From Chloroflexota bacterium (GTDB taxonomy: Bacteria; Chloroflexota; Anaerolineae; Aggregatilineales; Phototrophicaceae), in contig JAPOYU010000008.1 of NCBI GenBank assembly GCA_026706395.1, forward strand, positions 1-64,000: a stretch of 64,000 bases of DNA. Direction: 5' to 3'. The position numbers were made by a program, and so were the translations under genes. This document shows, piece by piece, positions 45,246-53,926 of this stretch. The first letter of the stretch is position 1. Each line of letters begins with the position of its first letter. Below the pieces are notes generated by a model. That model ran no database searches. It saw only the letters and a program-made list of their open reading frames with translations, and was not told where the DNA came from.

Positions 45246-45872
45246 ATGTCTGCCAACCTGCAAGTTTCCACCCATCCGCTGGTAAAGCACAAACTTACGC
45301 TTCTGCGGGACAGGGCCACCGACCATCGGAAGTTTCGTGAACTAGTGCGGGAGCTGGCGCTGCTTCTATGCTACGAAGCGACCCATGATCTGGCGTTGGA
45401 AGCGGCGACCGTCAACACGCCGATGGGGGAGGCTCAAGGCTGGCTATCGAGCGAGGTTATTGGCGTCGTGCCGATACTGCGCGCCGGACTTGGTCTGGTC
45501 GACGGCATTCAGGAGTTGCTGCCGAATGTCCAAGTATGGCATATCGGCTTGTATCGCGATGAGGAAACCCTGCGCCCGGTGCAATATTACAACAAGCTGC
45601 CAGCCGAACCGACCGTCCAGCTTTGCCTCGTTCTCGATCCCATGCTGGCGACCGGCGGCTCGGCAATTGCGACTGTAGACATCCTCAAGCGTTGGGGCGC
45701 AAAGCGCATTAAATTTGTCGGGATCCTAGCGGCGCCGGAGGGTGTGGAAGCGCTGTCTTCCGCGCATCCGGATGTACAGATGCACGTCGCGGAATTGGAC
45801 GAGCGCCTCAATGATATTGGCTTTATCGTGCCTGGCTTGGGCGACGCCGGCGATCGCATGTTTGGCACCTGA
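45246..45872 (+). CDS. upp: Uracil phosphoribosyltransferase
   Basis: Upp converts uracil and PRPP to UMP. The product starts [17 protein letters not shown], and the PRPP-binding loop [11 protein letters not shown] lies near residue 130, with [15 protein letters not shown] earlier and the uracil-binding PGLGDAGDR at the C-terminus. I chose the ATG at 45246 because AAAGGAC is nine bases upstream; starts at 45237 or 45216 are possible. Its stop overlaps the start of the glycosyltransferase gene by one base. Confidence 0.96.
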   Translation: MSANLQVSTHPLVKHKLTLLRDRATDHRKFRELVRELALLLCYEATHDLALEAATVNTPMGEAQGWLSSEVIGVVPILRAGLGLVDGIQELLPNVQVWHIGLYRDEETLRPVQYYNKLPAEPTVQLCLVLDPMLATGGSAIATVDILKRWGAKRIKFVGILAAPEGVEALSSAHPDVQMHVAELDERLNDIGFIVPGLGDAGDRMFGT

Positions 45873-46915
45873 TGTTAACCCTCTTTGCCTTTGTTATCGT
45901 ATTCAATGCCGCTTTGGCGACTGCGCTGCTGGCAATCCCGCTGGCGCGATTGTTGAGTTATCGCTTTGGGATTATCTCCGTGCCCGGCGGCCGTCGGCAG
46001 GAACCAACGCCCATGGCAAAGATGGGCGGCTTGGCGATTTTCTTCGGCTTCATCGTCGGCATTATCATGGCTCAATTGGTCGCCGTCGAAAGGCAAGATC
46101 CCAACGAGATTACTCGGCTGGCCGGTCTTCTTATCGGTAGCACGGTAATAGCGGCTTTGGGCATCGCCGACGATATTTTTGATCTCAACTATATTCAGAT
46201 TTTCATCGGCCAGGCGTTGACCTCGGCTGTCGCTATTGCCTTTCAGATATTTATCGAATTCTTCAACAACCCTTTGACCGGCGCACAGACCGACCCATGG
46301 TCTCCCGTGATCACGGTGGCGCTGACGCTATTCTGGCTTGTCCTGATGATGAATACGGTAAACTTGCTCGATGGGTCGGATGGTTTGGCGGCGGGCATCG
46401 GGCTGATTGCCGCAATTGTACTCTTCATCAACAGCGCGTTTGTGCAGCAGCCGCCTCAGACGAGCGTCAGCCTGCTGCCGTTGGCTCTGACCGGCGCCCT
46501 GCTTGGTTTCCTCATCCACAACTTCTATCCGGCGCGTGTCTATATGGGCGGGAGCGCCTGGTTCCTCGGCTACGCCTTGGGCACGCTGAGCATCATCGGA
46601 GGCGCCAAGATGGCGACAATCCTTCTGGTTATGGGCTTGCCGCTGATGGACCTGGGCTGGCAGATGGTCAACCGAATTCGCCATGGGAACAACCCTTTCC
46701 GAGGCGATCGCGGTCACCTGCATTTTCGATTGCTCGATTCTGGCATGCTAAGTCCACGCCAGTTAGCCCTCTCCTATTATGCCTTCTGTGCCTTTTTTGG
46801 TCTCCTGACCTTGGTGACAACCAGCGAAATGTTCAAATTCATCGCTTTCGCTGTCATGCTGATCTGCATCGCTATCGGCTTCATCGCCTTGGGCCGCAAC
46901 TCCGCCCTCAAGTAA
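45872..46915 (+). CDS. MraY/WecA-like polyprenyl-phosphate sugar-1-phosphate transferase
   Basis: This 347-residue enzyme has about ten membrane segments. It has PMAKMGGLAIF, DDIFDLNYIQ (the Asp pair), NLLDGSDGLAAG and GDRGHLHFRLLD (the His-rich loop), which are hallmarks of the WecA/TagO and MraY superfamily. The HLHFRLLD and NLLDGSDGLA motifs are closer to WecA/TagO (GlcNAc-1-phosphate transfer to undecaprenyl phosphate) than to MraY. It is probably involved in cell-envelope glycan synthesis and is coupled to upp. Confidence 0.88.
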   Translation: MLTLFAFVIVFNAALATALLAIPLARLLSYRFGIISVPGGRRQEPTPMAKMGGLAIFFGFIVGIIMAQLVAVERQDPNEITRLAGLLIGSTVIAALGIADDIFDLNYIQIFIGQALTSAVAIAFQIFIEFFNNPLTGAQTDPWSPVITVALTLFWLVLMMNTVNLLDGSDGLAAGIGLIAAIVLFINSAFVQQPPQTSVSLLPLALTGALLGFLIHNFYPARVYMGGSAWFLGYALGTLSIIGGAKMATILLVMGLPLMDLGWQMVNRIRHGNNPFRGDRGHLHFRLLDSGMLSPRQLALSYYAFCAFFGLLTLVTTSEMFKFIAFAVMLICIAIGFIALGRNSALK

Positions 46916-46916
46916 T

Positions 46917-48437
46917 CTAGCGCGCCTCATCGTATGTTTCAGCAGCGTCGTCGAAGGGACGATCGTCGTCAAATGCTTCGTACTCGAGCTCAGTGTCTTC
47001 AGCATCTTTCGCTCCCCGCGATACGCCTTGTTCGCGCTGTGACGGCGTCGGCGCCGGCCGAGTGCGGTTTGGTCTCTTAACGGCTTTGACAGGTTCAGGT
47101 TTAGCCGATTTTTGACTGGAGGGGCCATCAGCCTCAGCTTTGCTTTCGCTCGCTGTCAACTCGCCCGCCGTACCTTCGTCTTCGTCACGATTCCCGCGGG
47201 ATGCCATGACAAAGGGACGCGCGAAGGGCTCCGCTCCCGCCGTACCGGTTTCCGTCCGCCAATCCTGGTGGGGACTGCCTGGCGAAACCTTGGCTACAAA
47301 TGGACGATCGAATGGCGCGTCCTCATGATCCTTCGGGCGGATGACTGAGGGGTCTTCCTCGCCGTTACCGGCTGTTCGTCCCGGCTCGACCGTGGGTTCC
47401 GGCTTCACTGGACCCGATGCCTCGGTCGAATCCGCAGCAGCTATTGGCGGAGCGTCTCTAGCGCTGTCAAGGTTGATGACAGAGACGGCGCTGCGGCTCA
47501 CCGGCTCTCGGCCTGGAGGTCCCGGTATCGGCAACTTTATGTCGTAGATGGAACTCAAGGACGGCGCGGACCGAGGCTTGTTGGTCGCGGCTTGGGACGC
47601 TCGCGATTCGCGGTATTGATTCAGCCTGAACTCCCGCGCCTCCTCACGCGACATCGTGATCATTTTGCCGTCACGAAAGGCGGCGCTCCGGTTTGTGATG
47701 CGCTCGATCAAGGCCTCCGCCGTCCCCAAAACAGCAACGGCGCATAGGTTTAGGGCTGCGATCTGCCCGACGACCAATCCAAGGCTGCCCATCAGCGCTT
47801 CGATCGATCCGGCGCTGGCGGGATTGGCGATTCTAGCGAGGCGCCACAAGCCGAAGGCCAGCAATGGCGCGGTGAAAAGAACGATCGCTTTCTCGCGCTT
47901 GTCTGAGCGAGCGGCGAGTGTGGGAAACATAGTATTTGCGACGACAAAAGCCAGATAGAACCACAGCCACAGATCAGCAGTTCTTGTCAGCGACGCCAGC
48001 GCTCTGGCCCAACCGTCAAGCGAGCCCTCTCCTGCAAGCGCCAGCAAGGTCTCCCATTGGAAAACGTGAAGAGCGATCGCCCAAAGCGCAGCCATGCCAG
48101 CCAGGACCGGACATATCCTGATGATAAGCCGCCTGACGCGCCCAGTACCGTCAGCCAGCCGCACGAAGTTCAGGCGCAGTTCGCCAATCTCCTGCGGCTC
48201 AGGAAAGCCAATCGAGCCTTCTGCGCGCACATTGAGCACACCAGCCGCCAGCCAAAGCGCCAGTTCATGCAGAACGATGCCGGGCAGGAATATGATGTAA
48301 TAGACGATTGTCGTTGCGGGAAAGCTGTTGCTCAGCAGCCAGCCGACCTTGAATATATGCTGATGCAGCCAGCGCTCGGTCTGGCGGAAAAGAAGGAAGA
48401 GCAGCCCAAGCAGAAATGCCAGGGCGAGGAAATCCAA
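46917..48437 (-). CDS. Multi-pass membrane protein with long disordered tail
   Basis: The N-terminal 260 residues carry about six membrane segments and include LPGIVLHELALWLAAG, which recalls the HExxH helix of site-2 proteases but lacks the second His, so no metal site is likely. The remaining 250 residues are charged and disordered (runs of Glu, Asp, Pro, Ser). TTG at 48437 follows the tpi stop and a GAGAG sequence; other starts lie inside tpi. It is cotranscribed after tpi. Its function is unknown. Confidence 0.7.
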   Translation of the reverse strand: MDFLALAFLLGLLFLLFRQTERWLHQHIFKVGWLLSNSFPATTIVYYIIFLPGIVLHELALWLAAGVLNVRAEGSIGFPEPQEIGELRLNFVRLADGTGRVRRLIIRICPVLAGMAALWAIALHVFQWETLLALAGEGSLDGWARALASLTRTADLWLWFYLAFVVANTMFPTLAARSDKREKAIVLFTAPLLAFGLWRLARIANPASAGSIEALMGSLGLVVGQIAALNLCAVAVLGTAEALIERITNRSAAFRDGKMITMSREEAREFRLNQYRESRASQAATNKPRSAPSLSSIYDIKLPIPGPPGREPVSRSAVSVINLDSARDAPPIAAADSTEASGPVKPEPTVEPGRTAGNGEEDPSVIRPKDHEDAPFDRPFVAKVSPGSPHQDWRTETGTAGAEPFARPFVMASRGNRDEDEGTAGELTASESKAEADGPSSQKSAKPEPVKAVKRPNRTRPAPTPSQREQGVSRGAKDAEDTELEYEAFDDDRPFDDAAETYDEAR

Positions 48438-48447
48438 CTCTCTCAGA

Positions 48448-49221
48448 TCATTTTCCCTTGACTCGCGCCGCGATTTCGACCAGCGCCGTGAAGTCTTCGA
48501 CCTGCAAGGACGCGCCACCGACCAATGCGCCATCGATATTCGGCTGCGCCATGAATTCTTCCATATTGCCAGGCTTCACGCTGCCGCCATATTGAATGCG
48601 GATGCCATCGGCAGTATCGTCATCGTAAAGCGCGCGCACGGTATCGCGCAGAGCTGACTTGATGATCGTGTCCGCCACCTCGCCGCTCGCGCTCCTCCCA
48701 GTGCCGATCGCCCAGATCGGTTCATAGGCGATGACCACGTCCGCCATGTCGCTGGCGCTGATGCCATCCAGAGCTGCGCTGATTTGAGAGCGAACAAAGT
48801 CGACTGTCTCACCAGCTTCGTTCTGCGCCAGGCTCTCGCCTACAGCGATTATCGGGCGCAAGCCGCAAGCCAGAATCGCCTTCGCCTTGCGATTCACCTG
48901 CTCGTCAGTTTCGTTTAGATAGGCCCGGCACTCGGAGTGACCGATGATGACGTAGCTGACATAGGGACGCAGCATCTCGGCGGATATATCCGAAGTATAG
49001 GCGCCATCTGCTTCCCAGTGCCCGTCCTGCGCCGCCACCTTGAGCGCGGACCTCTTAAGCGTCTCCGCGACCGCGGTCAGCGCGAGAAAAGTGGGCGCGA
49101 CCACTCGCTCGACATTGTGGAACTGGTCCACCTTTGGCGCGAGCTCCCGCACAAATTCAACTGCATCGTCCGGCGATTTATTCATTTTCCAGTTGCCGCA
49201 GATGATCGGCGTTCGCACCAT
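48448..49221 (-). CDS. tpiA: Triosephosphate isomerase
   Basis: TpiA interconverts dihydroxyacetone phosphate and glyceraldehyde 3-phosphate. It has RTPIICGNWKMNKS, the His in IIGHSECRAYLNET, the catalytic Glu in VIAYEPIWAIGTG, and GGSVKPGNMEE followed by GALVGGASL. At 257 residues it is typical. It follows pgk by 87 bases in the same direction, and the membrane protein gene follows it by about 10 bases. Confidence 0.98.
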   Translation of the reverse strand: MVRTPIICGNWKMNKSPDDAVEFVRELAPKVDQFHNVERVVAPTFLALTAVAETLKRSALKVAAQDGHWEADGAYTSDISAEMLRPYVSYVIIGHSECRAYLNETDEQVNRKAKAILACGLRPIIAVGESLAQNEAGETVDFVRSQISAALDGISASDMADVVIAYEPIWAIGTGRSASGEVADTIIKSALRDTVRALYDDDTADGIRIQYGGSVKPGNMEEFMAQPNIDGALVGGASLQVEDFTALVEIAARVKGK

Positions 49222-49308
49222 GGTCCGCTCCCTCTTTTGGTTAATCTATACCAGCAATTCTATCAGCGATCTTCTCGTTAACCTCTTTCGGTAAGCGTGA
49301 TTCACCGA

Positions 49309-50496
49309 TTAGCTGTCTGCCAGAGCAGCGATGCCGGGCAATTCTTTGCCTTCCAGCAGTTCAAGGCTGGCGCCGCCACCGGTCGAAATATGTGACATTT
49401 GTCCCGCCAATCCCGCTTGTTCCACCGCCGCCGCCGAATCACCGCCGCCGATGATCGTGATGGCGCCGCGCTCTGTCAGCTCCGCCAAGACCTTCGCAAC
49501 ACCTACCGTGCCAGTAGCGAAACTCGGCATCTCGAAAACGCCCATTGGGCCATTCCAGACGATCGTTCTCGCGCCAGCAAGTGTTTCTAAATATGCTTCG
49601 ACAGTGGCGGGACCGATGTCCAGTGACTGCCAACCCGGCGGCAGATCCATGTCGGCGCTGATGATTGACTGATCCGCATCGTCGCTGAAATCATCGGCAA
49701 TGCGCTGGTCGAGCGGCAGTAGCAACTTGTCGCCCGCCGTCCCCAGCAGCTTGCGCGCGATATCCAGCGCCTCCAGCTCCACCAGCGAGTCCGCCATGTC
49801 CCGCCCTTGCGCCGCGAAAAACGTATTCGCCATCCCGCCGCCGATCAGCAGCGTGTCCACTTTGCCCAGTAGCGCGTCGATCACATCAATCTTGCCGGAT
49901 ACTTTCGCGCCGCCCAGGATCGCCACGAATGGCCGTTTCGGCTCCTCCAGCGCCCTAGCCAGATAGTCGATTTCCTTTTCCAGCAGCAAGCCAGCCACAG
50001 CCGGCAGATGCGCTGCCACGCCGACATTGGAGGCATGCGCCCGATGCGCCGTGCCGAAGGCATCGTTGACGAATATATCGCCATGCAACGCCAACTGCTC
50101 AGCAAATACGGCATCATTCTTAGTTTCGCCAGGATGAAAGCGCGTGTTCTCGAGCAGTATCACGCCGCCGGCCGGGGTTGCCGCAATCGCTTTTGTAACT
50201 TCGCTGCCGATGCAATCATCGACGAAGGCGACATCCCGGCCGAGCTGGTCCGCGAGCGCCCCCGTGACAGGCGCCAAAGACATCTCCGGCAGTCTTTCAC
50301 CCTTCGGGCGCCCCAAATGCGACATCAGGACGATCACTTTTGGCTTCTGTTTCAGAATATAGTTGATGGTCGGGAGGGCAGCGGTGATCCGCGTATCGTC
50401 CGTGATTCGGCCGTTCTCCAGGGGCACATTGAAATCCATCCGCATCAGCACGCGCTTGCCCGCCAGGTCGATATCACGCACGGTCATCTTGTTCAT
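49309..50496 (-). CDS. pgk: Phosphoglycerate kinase
   Basis: Pgk transfers phosphate from 1,3-bisphosphoglycerate to ADP. The N-terminal [15 protein letters not shown] and SHLGRPKG, the [13 protein letters not shown] loop, and the C-terminal [13 protein letters not shown] nucleotide-binding segment are present. At 395 residues it is typical. A GGGAGA ribosome-binding site stands eight bases before the ATG at 50496. A terminator lies between gap and pgk, so pgk needs either read-through or its own promoter. Confidence 0.98.
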   Translation of the reverse strand: MNKMTVRDIDLAGKRVLMRMDFNVPLENGRITDDTRITAALPTINYILKQKPKVIVLMSHLGRPKGERLPEMSLAPVTGALADQLGRDVAFVDDCIGSEVTKAIAATPAGGVILLENTRFHPGETKNDAVFAEQLALHGDIFVNDAFGTAHRAHASNVGVAAHLPAVAGLLLEKEIDYLARALEEPKRPFVAILGGAKVSGKIDVIDALLGKVDTLLIGGGMANTFFAAQGRDMADSLVELEALDIARKLLGTAGDKLLLPLDQRIADDFSDDADQSIISADMDLPPGWQSLDIGPATVEAYLETLAGARTIVWNGPMGVFEMPSFATGTVGVAKVLAELTERGAITIIGGGDSAAAVEQAGLAGQMSHISTGGGASLELLEGKELPGIAALADS

Positions 50497-50518
50497 GTCG
50501 TTTTATCTCCCACCACAC

Positions 50519-50547
50519 AAAAAAGGCGAGGGAATCAGCCTCGCCTT
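50519..50547 (-). terminator. Rho-independent terminator between gap and pgk
   Basis: AAGGCGAGG (50523-50531) pairs with CCTCGCCTT (50539-50547) around a seven-base loop; on the minus strand a run of T residues follows (50519-50524). It should end or attenuate gap transcription, so the gap-pgk-tpi order is not a simple single operon. Confidence 0.85.
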
Positions 50548-50569
50548 GACATGTGCACATCAATTGATC

Positions 50570-51577
50570 TTAAAGGCGGTCGCCGACAAACTTGGTCAGG
50601 TCGGCCGTCCGGCAGGAATAGCCCCATTCATTATCATACCAGGTGATGACTTTGACCAGGTTGCCCGCCACATCTGTCGCCAGGGCGTCGATGATGCTCG
50701 AATGTGGATTGCCTACGTAGTCAATCGATACCAGCGGCTCATGCGAGACATCCATGTAGCCGCGCATCGGCCCTGCCGCCGCTTCTTCGAGAGAATCAAT
50801 CAGTTCTTCTTTGCTCGGCACGCGCTCGACGCTGGCCACGAAGTCGACCAAGGATCCGGTCGGAGTGGGCACGCGAACGGCCATACCATCAAACTTGCCC
50901 TGCAGCTCCGGTACGACCAGAGCCACCGCCTGAGCCGCGCCCGTGCTCGTCGGAATGATATTCACGGCTGCCGCCCGCGCCCGACGCAAATCGGAGTGGG
51001 GCAGGTCGAGAATCCGCTGGTCGGTGGTATAGCTATGAATCGTCGTCATGAAACCTTGCTGAATGCCGAAGGCGTCATTAACCACCTTCGCCGGCGGCGC
51101 CAGGCAGTTGGTCGTGCATGACGCGTTGGATAGCACATGATGCGACGCCGGATCGTACTTGTCTTGATTGACGCCCAGAACAATCGTGATGTCCTCGCCC
51201 TTGGCCGGCGCTGAAATGATGACTTTCTTGGCTCCCGCGGCGATATGCTTGGAGGCGCTCGCCTTGTCGCGAAATATTCCGGTACTCTCAATGACGACAT
51301 CCACGCCCAATTCGCCCCAAGGCAACTGACCCGGGTCGCGCTCCGAAAGCGCCTTGATCTCATTGCCATCCACGATCAGCGCGCCGTCAGTCACTTCAAC
51401 CGTGCCGAGGTACACGCCGTAGTTGGAGTCGTACCGGAACAAGTGCGCCATCGTGTTCAAGTCGCCCAAATCGTTGAAGGCGACCACTTCCACGTCCTCA
51501 GAATAGCGCTCAAGCATCGCCTTCAGCACTTGGCGGCCAATTCGTCCGAAACCATTAATGCCGACGCGAATCGTCAT
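50570..51577 (-). CDS. gap: Glyceraldehyde-3-phosphate dehydrogenase, type I
   Basis: Gap oxidises glyceraldehyde 3-phosphate with NAD and phosphate. It starts [17 protein letters not shown], has the catalytic Cys in [12 protein letters not shown] (about 151-155), and the late [13 protein letters not shown] motif [11 protein letters not shown]. The N-terminal [16 protein letters not shown] is typical of the NAD-dependent form. At 335 residues it is full length. It leads the gap-pgk-tpi direction but is separated from pgk by a terminator. Confidence 0.98.
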   Translation of the reverse strand: MTIRVGINGFGRIGRQVLKAMLERYSEDVEVVAFNDLGDLNTMAHLFRYDSNYGVYLGTVEVTDGALIVDGNEIKALSERDPGQLPWGELGVDVVIESTGIFRDKASASKHIAAGAKKVIISAPAKGEDITIVLGVNQDKYDPASHHVLSNASCTTNCLAPPAKVVNDAFGIQQGFMTTIHSYTTDQRILDLPHSDLRRARAAAVNIIPTSTGAAQAVALVVPELQGKFDGMAVRVPTPTGSLVDFVASVERVPSKEELIDSLEEAAAGPMRGYMDVSHEPLVSIDYVGNPHSSIIDALATDVAGNLVKVITWYDNEWGYSCRTADLTKFVGDRL

Positions 51578-51708
51578 TTTCTGCTCTCCTTCTCAACCTT
51601 GCGAGTCCGCTGGTATGACAATGTCCGTAGCTTAGTACAAGCTGAGAAATAATTGAATGCTCAAACGCTTTCGCCCGCTCCTGCGCGCCGCGACAAGCTG
51701 GGCAAAAC

Positions 51709-51735
51709 GTAGGGGCGACCCTCGGGCCGCCCGCA
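51709..51735. repeat. Dispersed GTAGGGGCGA-family hairpin, copy on plus strand
   Basis: GTAGGGGCGACCC begins at 51709; GGGCGACCC (51713-51721) and GGGCCGCCC (51724-51732) form a nine-position stem with one A-C mismatch and a two-base loop. The same layout, inverted, is at 26718-26742. It lies between gap and the polysaccharide deacetylase gene. Confidence 0.55.
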
Positions 51736-51760
51736 AACTCTTTTGCAGTAAACTCCCGCG

Positions 51761-52657
51761 CTAACCATAAGTGAGCAATTCACTCAGCCGGACCGGCTGT
51801 AGATTCCAGTCGCGAAGAAATGCCACGGTTGGCTTGATCGCCAAATAAGAAGCTTTAAGAACATGATGCAATATGATCGTGCCGGGCCGCATATACGTTT
51901 CGTAGCTCTTCAGAATTACATCGACACATCTATCCTCGCAACTTGATTTAGGGCACAGCGCGCCATACAAATCCTGGATCCAGATGCTCGAATAAATCTC
52001 ATTGGTCGTTGCGCAGTCATCCGGGCTGTCATCCTTGCAGTTCGACGTGCATATAGAATCTTGGGAATCCAGCCCCCAGAGAATCAACGGAAAGCCATAC
52101 TTCACTGATAACTCCTTCAAGGCATCAGTAACCACGCCATACGGCGGACGGATTCCGATCGGCTTGAAATCAGAGCCAAGCGCGCGCCGCATCACTTGCA
52201 AGGACGGCTCCATCTCTTCGTCGATCAGTTGCTGCAAACTAAAATCCCTGATGTCTCGGTGTGTATGGAGATGACAGCCAAATTCATGCCCCATGTCGCG
52301 TATGCGAGCGTACATATTTTCGTAGCCTTCATGGGGTCGGACAAGATTGTTGCGCACGGCCAAGCCGACCGGAAAGAGCGTCAAGGGTATGTTGAGGCGA
52401 TGGTAGTCGCGGCAGATCCGCAATGCGTAGAATTCGCTCCACATATCGTCGAAGCTCAAGCATATCTTCCGCTCGTTGGTATGAACGTGTCGAATGACGC
52501 GGGCCCGGCTCGCGGTCGACGAGACCTTCCTGTCTCCCGAATGCGCCAGCGTTGACAGGCCACCCCCGAGGATAGTTCCTGATGCCAAGCCAGCGGCTAT
52601 GCGCATGAATTGCCGCCTCGAAAGTACTGAACCGGTGTTCTTGTCAGCATTCGCCAT
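51761..52657 (-). CDS. Exported polysaccharide deacetylase-like protein
   Basis: The 298-residue protein has a Tat-type signal (SRRQFMRIAAG, about 12-22, then a hydrophobic stretch) and a NodB-type fold (KICLSFDDMWSE, GCHLHTHRDIRDFSLQQL, GIRPPYGVVTDA). The SFDDMW motif supplies the usual Asp pair; His-x3-His is HTHRD-like. Such enzymes remove N-acetyl groups from cell-wall or capsular glycans. Several cysteines (CTSNCKDDSPDDC, CPKSSCEDRC) may form disulfides. ATG 52657 follows GGAGG at good spacing. It ends with no obvious operon partner. Confidence 0.85.
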   Translation of the reverse strand: MANADKNTGSVLSRRQFMRIAAGLASGTILGGGLSTLAHSGDRKVSSTASRARVIRHVHTNERKICLSFDDMWSEFYALRICRDYHRLNIPLTLFPVGLAVRNNLVRPHEGYENMYARIRDMGHEFGCHLHTHRDIRDFSLQQLIDEEMEPSLQVMRRALGSDFKPIGIRPPYGVVTDALKELSVKYGFPLILWGLDSQDSICTSNCKDDSPDDCATTNEIYSSIWIQDLYGALCPKSSCEDRCVDVILKSYETYMRPGTIILHHVLKASYLAIKPTVAFLRDWNLQPVRLSELLTYG

Positions 52658-52871
52658 CAATAAAGCCTCCTCGACCAAGAAGAACAGACTTTAACCCAAA
52701 ACCAGCGTGACTCTCAAGTTCTTAGCCGTGACTTGCTGCGAATAACCTGATAAGCGCGGCGATAAGGCTTGCCCGCTACTGAGGGACTGATTTGCTGTCG
52801 CCCGCTTCAATCCTTATCTGCACCGCCCAAATTGCCGTATCAGATTTCATGGACCAATTTCACCTATACGT

Positions 52872-52913
52872 GAACATTTGTTCTCCTATGACTTCGCTAT
52901 CTGTGCTACACTG
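52872..52913 (+). promoter_or_regulatory. LexA-like box with extended -10, orphan copy B
   Basis: GAACATTTGTTC (52872-52883) is followed by CCTAT and, after exactly 20 bases, by TGCTACACTG (52904-52913). This is the same architecture as copy A at 26.4 kb. Transcription would run right into gene-free DNA. Confidence 0.55.
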
Positions 52914-52979
52914 ATTCTACGTGCGCCTTAACAAAGGAATATCTCGCTGACAGCGACCACGTTACTGGTCACTCAATAC

Positions 52980-53022
52980 GAGTTTTGTTGGACAAAAAAT
53001 GTTTCGCTCTCCAATAAAACTC
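52980..53022 (+). repeat. Large inverted repeat, 13-bp stem, 17-base loop
   Basis: GAGTTTTGTTGGA (52980-52992) pairs with TCCAATAAAACTC (53010-53022) with a single G-U pair, so the stem is effectively complete. It starts about 70 bases after the copy-B -10 element, so a short transcript would contain it. No T-tract follows on the plus strand. Confidence 0.6.
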
Positions 53023-53209
53023 TCACAAAACGCTGATATGTCCTCCGGATCGTGCGGCAAGCGCGCCCGGCCTCTTTGCAACAACCATTACATCGTCCGG
53101 CGTTCGCCTGCGTTTACGATAAGGACTCGGATATATGTCAGATTCTATCGCATCGAAATCGGCTTGATTCTCTTGTGTCGCCCGCAGCGCGTGGCGCCTG
53201 TGTCGAGGA

Positions 53210-53926
53210 CTAGCGCCGCTCCCAAAGTCTCAACGCGCCCAGAATCAGCAGCGCGGAGGCAGCCGAGAAAACGGCGATTGCAAAGGCGGCATCCACGAAG
53301 AGCTGTTCGGGATACAGGCGAATAAGGCTATCGGAGAACGGAAAGCGCCAAGTGCTCGTGGCGAAAAACAGCTCGTGGAAGGCGTCGAACGCCCGGTTCC
53401 AGATGGCAGCCGCCAACACGGTGAGCGCCAGTATCATCGCAAGCGTCAAGTGTGCGCCGCGTCGCAAGCCAGTCAGAATCTCAGTGCGATAAATGACAGC
53501 TAATTGGCCGTTAGCGGTGACGAGCAGGCAAAGAATGGCACTGAACAGCCAGATTATGGCGAGGGAAAAACTGGAGCCCAAGATGCTTTTGACGTCTTCC
53601 AAATGGATCAGTTCTCTCGCATTGAACAGCGCACAATCCGGTGCGCCGCCTGCGGGCTGCCAGCACTTGTCCTCTGGCAACCGGATACGGGCTAAGTCTT
53701 CTACTCCTGCGGCGCTGAATAGAAAGCCAATCGCGTGCATCCCGTATTGGAGGCGGTCCGCAGTGGTAAAACCGTAGTCGTCCGCCGGGAATCCGGGACG
53801 AACATATTCAATTCGGAGGAATTCATAGCTCAGCAGCAGACGAAGGCTCGCCATGACAAGCAGGAACGGAACCGCCAACGCGATGAACCAGCGCAAGACT
53901 TGCCGAATCAGGCGCCCGCTAGTCAT
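53210..53926 (-). CDS. DUF1461/TIGR01906-like membrane protein
   Basis: The 238-residue protein has about four membrane segments and an extracytoplasmic loop, with FNARELIHLEDVK, a WNRAFDAFHELFFATSTWRF-type region and LIRLYPEQLFVDAAF, which match the DUF1461 pattern as I remember it. Members are of unknown function. It overlaps the next gene by eight bases on the same strand and is probably translated with the spermidine-synthase-like protein. Confidence 0.75.
   Translation of the reverse strand: MTSGRLIRQVLRWFIALAVPFLLVMASLRLLLSYEFLRIEYVRPGFPADDYGFTTADRLQYGMHAIGFLFSAAGVEDLARIRLPEDKCWQPAGGAPDCALFNARELIHLEDVKSILGSSFSLAIIWLFSAILCLLVTANGQLAVIYRTEILTGLRRGAHLTLAMILALTVLAAAIWNRAFDAFHELFFATSTWRFPFSDSLIRLYPEQLFVDAAFAIAVFSAASALLILGALRLWERR

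Larger units (their letters stand above)
52658..53209. other. Gene-free region with orphan LexA-like promoter and large stem-loop
   Basis: No gene is visible in these 552 bases; the best frame (52999-53325) runs into the opposing DUF1461-like gene and has a non-protein-like Arg/Pro-rich end. The region has a LexA-like promoter pointing right (52872-52913), a small GACCA/TGGTC hairpin (about 52955-52970), and a 13-bp stem-loop (52980-53022). It may encode a short RNA or be the remnant of a lost SOS gene. Confidence 0.5.

Noticed and set aside
48120..48260. Possible HExxH site-2 protease in the 46917 gene
   Set aside because: The helix reads HELAL and lacks the second His, so a working M50 site is unlikely.
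52999..53325. 108-codon plus-strand frame in the gap after the deacetylase
   Set aside because: Its second half is antisense to the DUF1461-like gene and is Arg/Pro-rich, as expected of a shadow frame.
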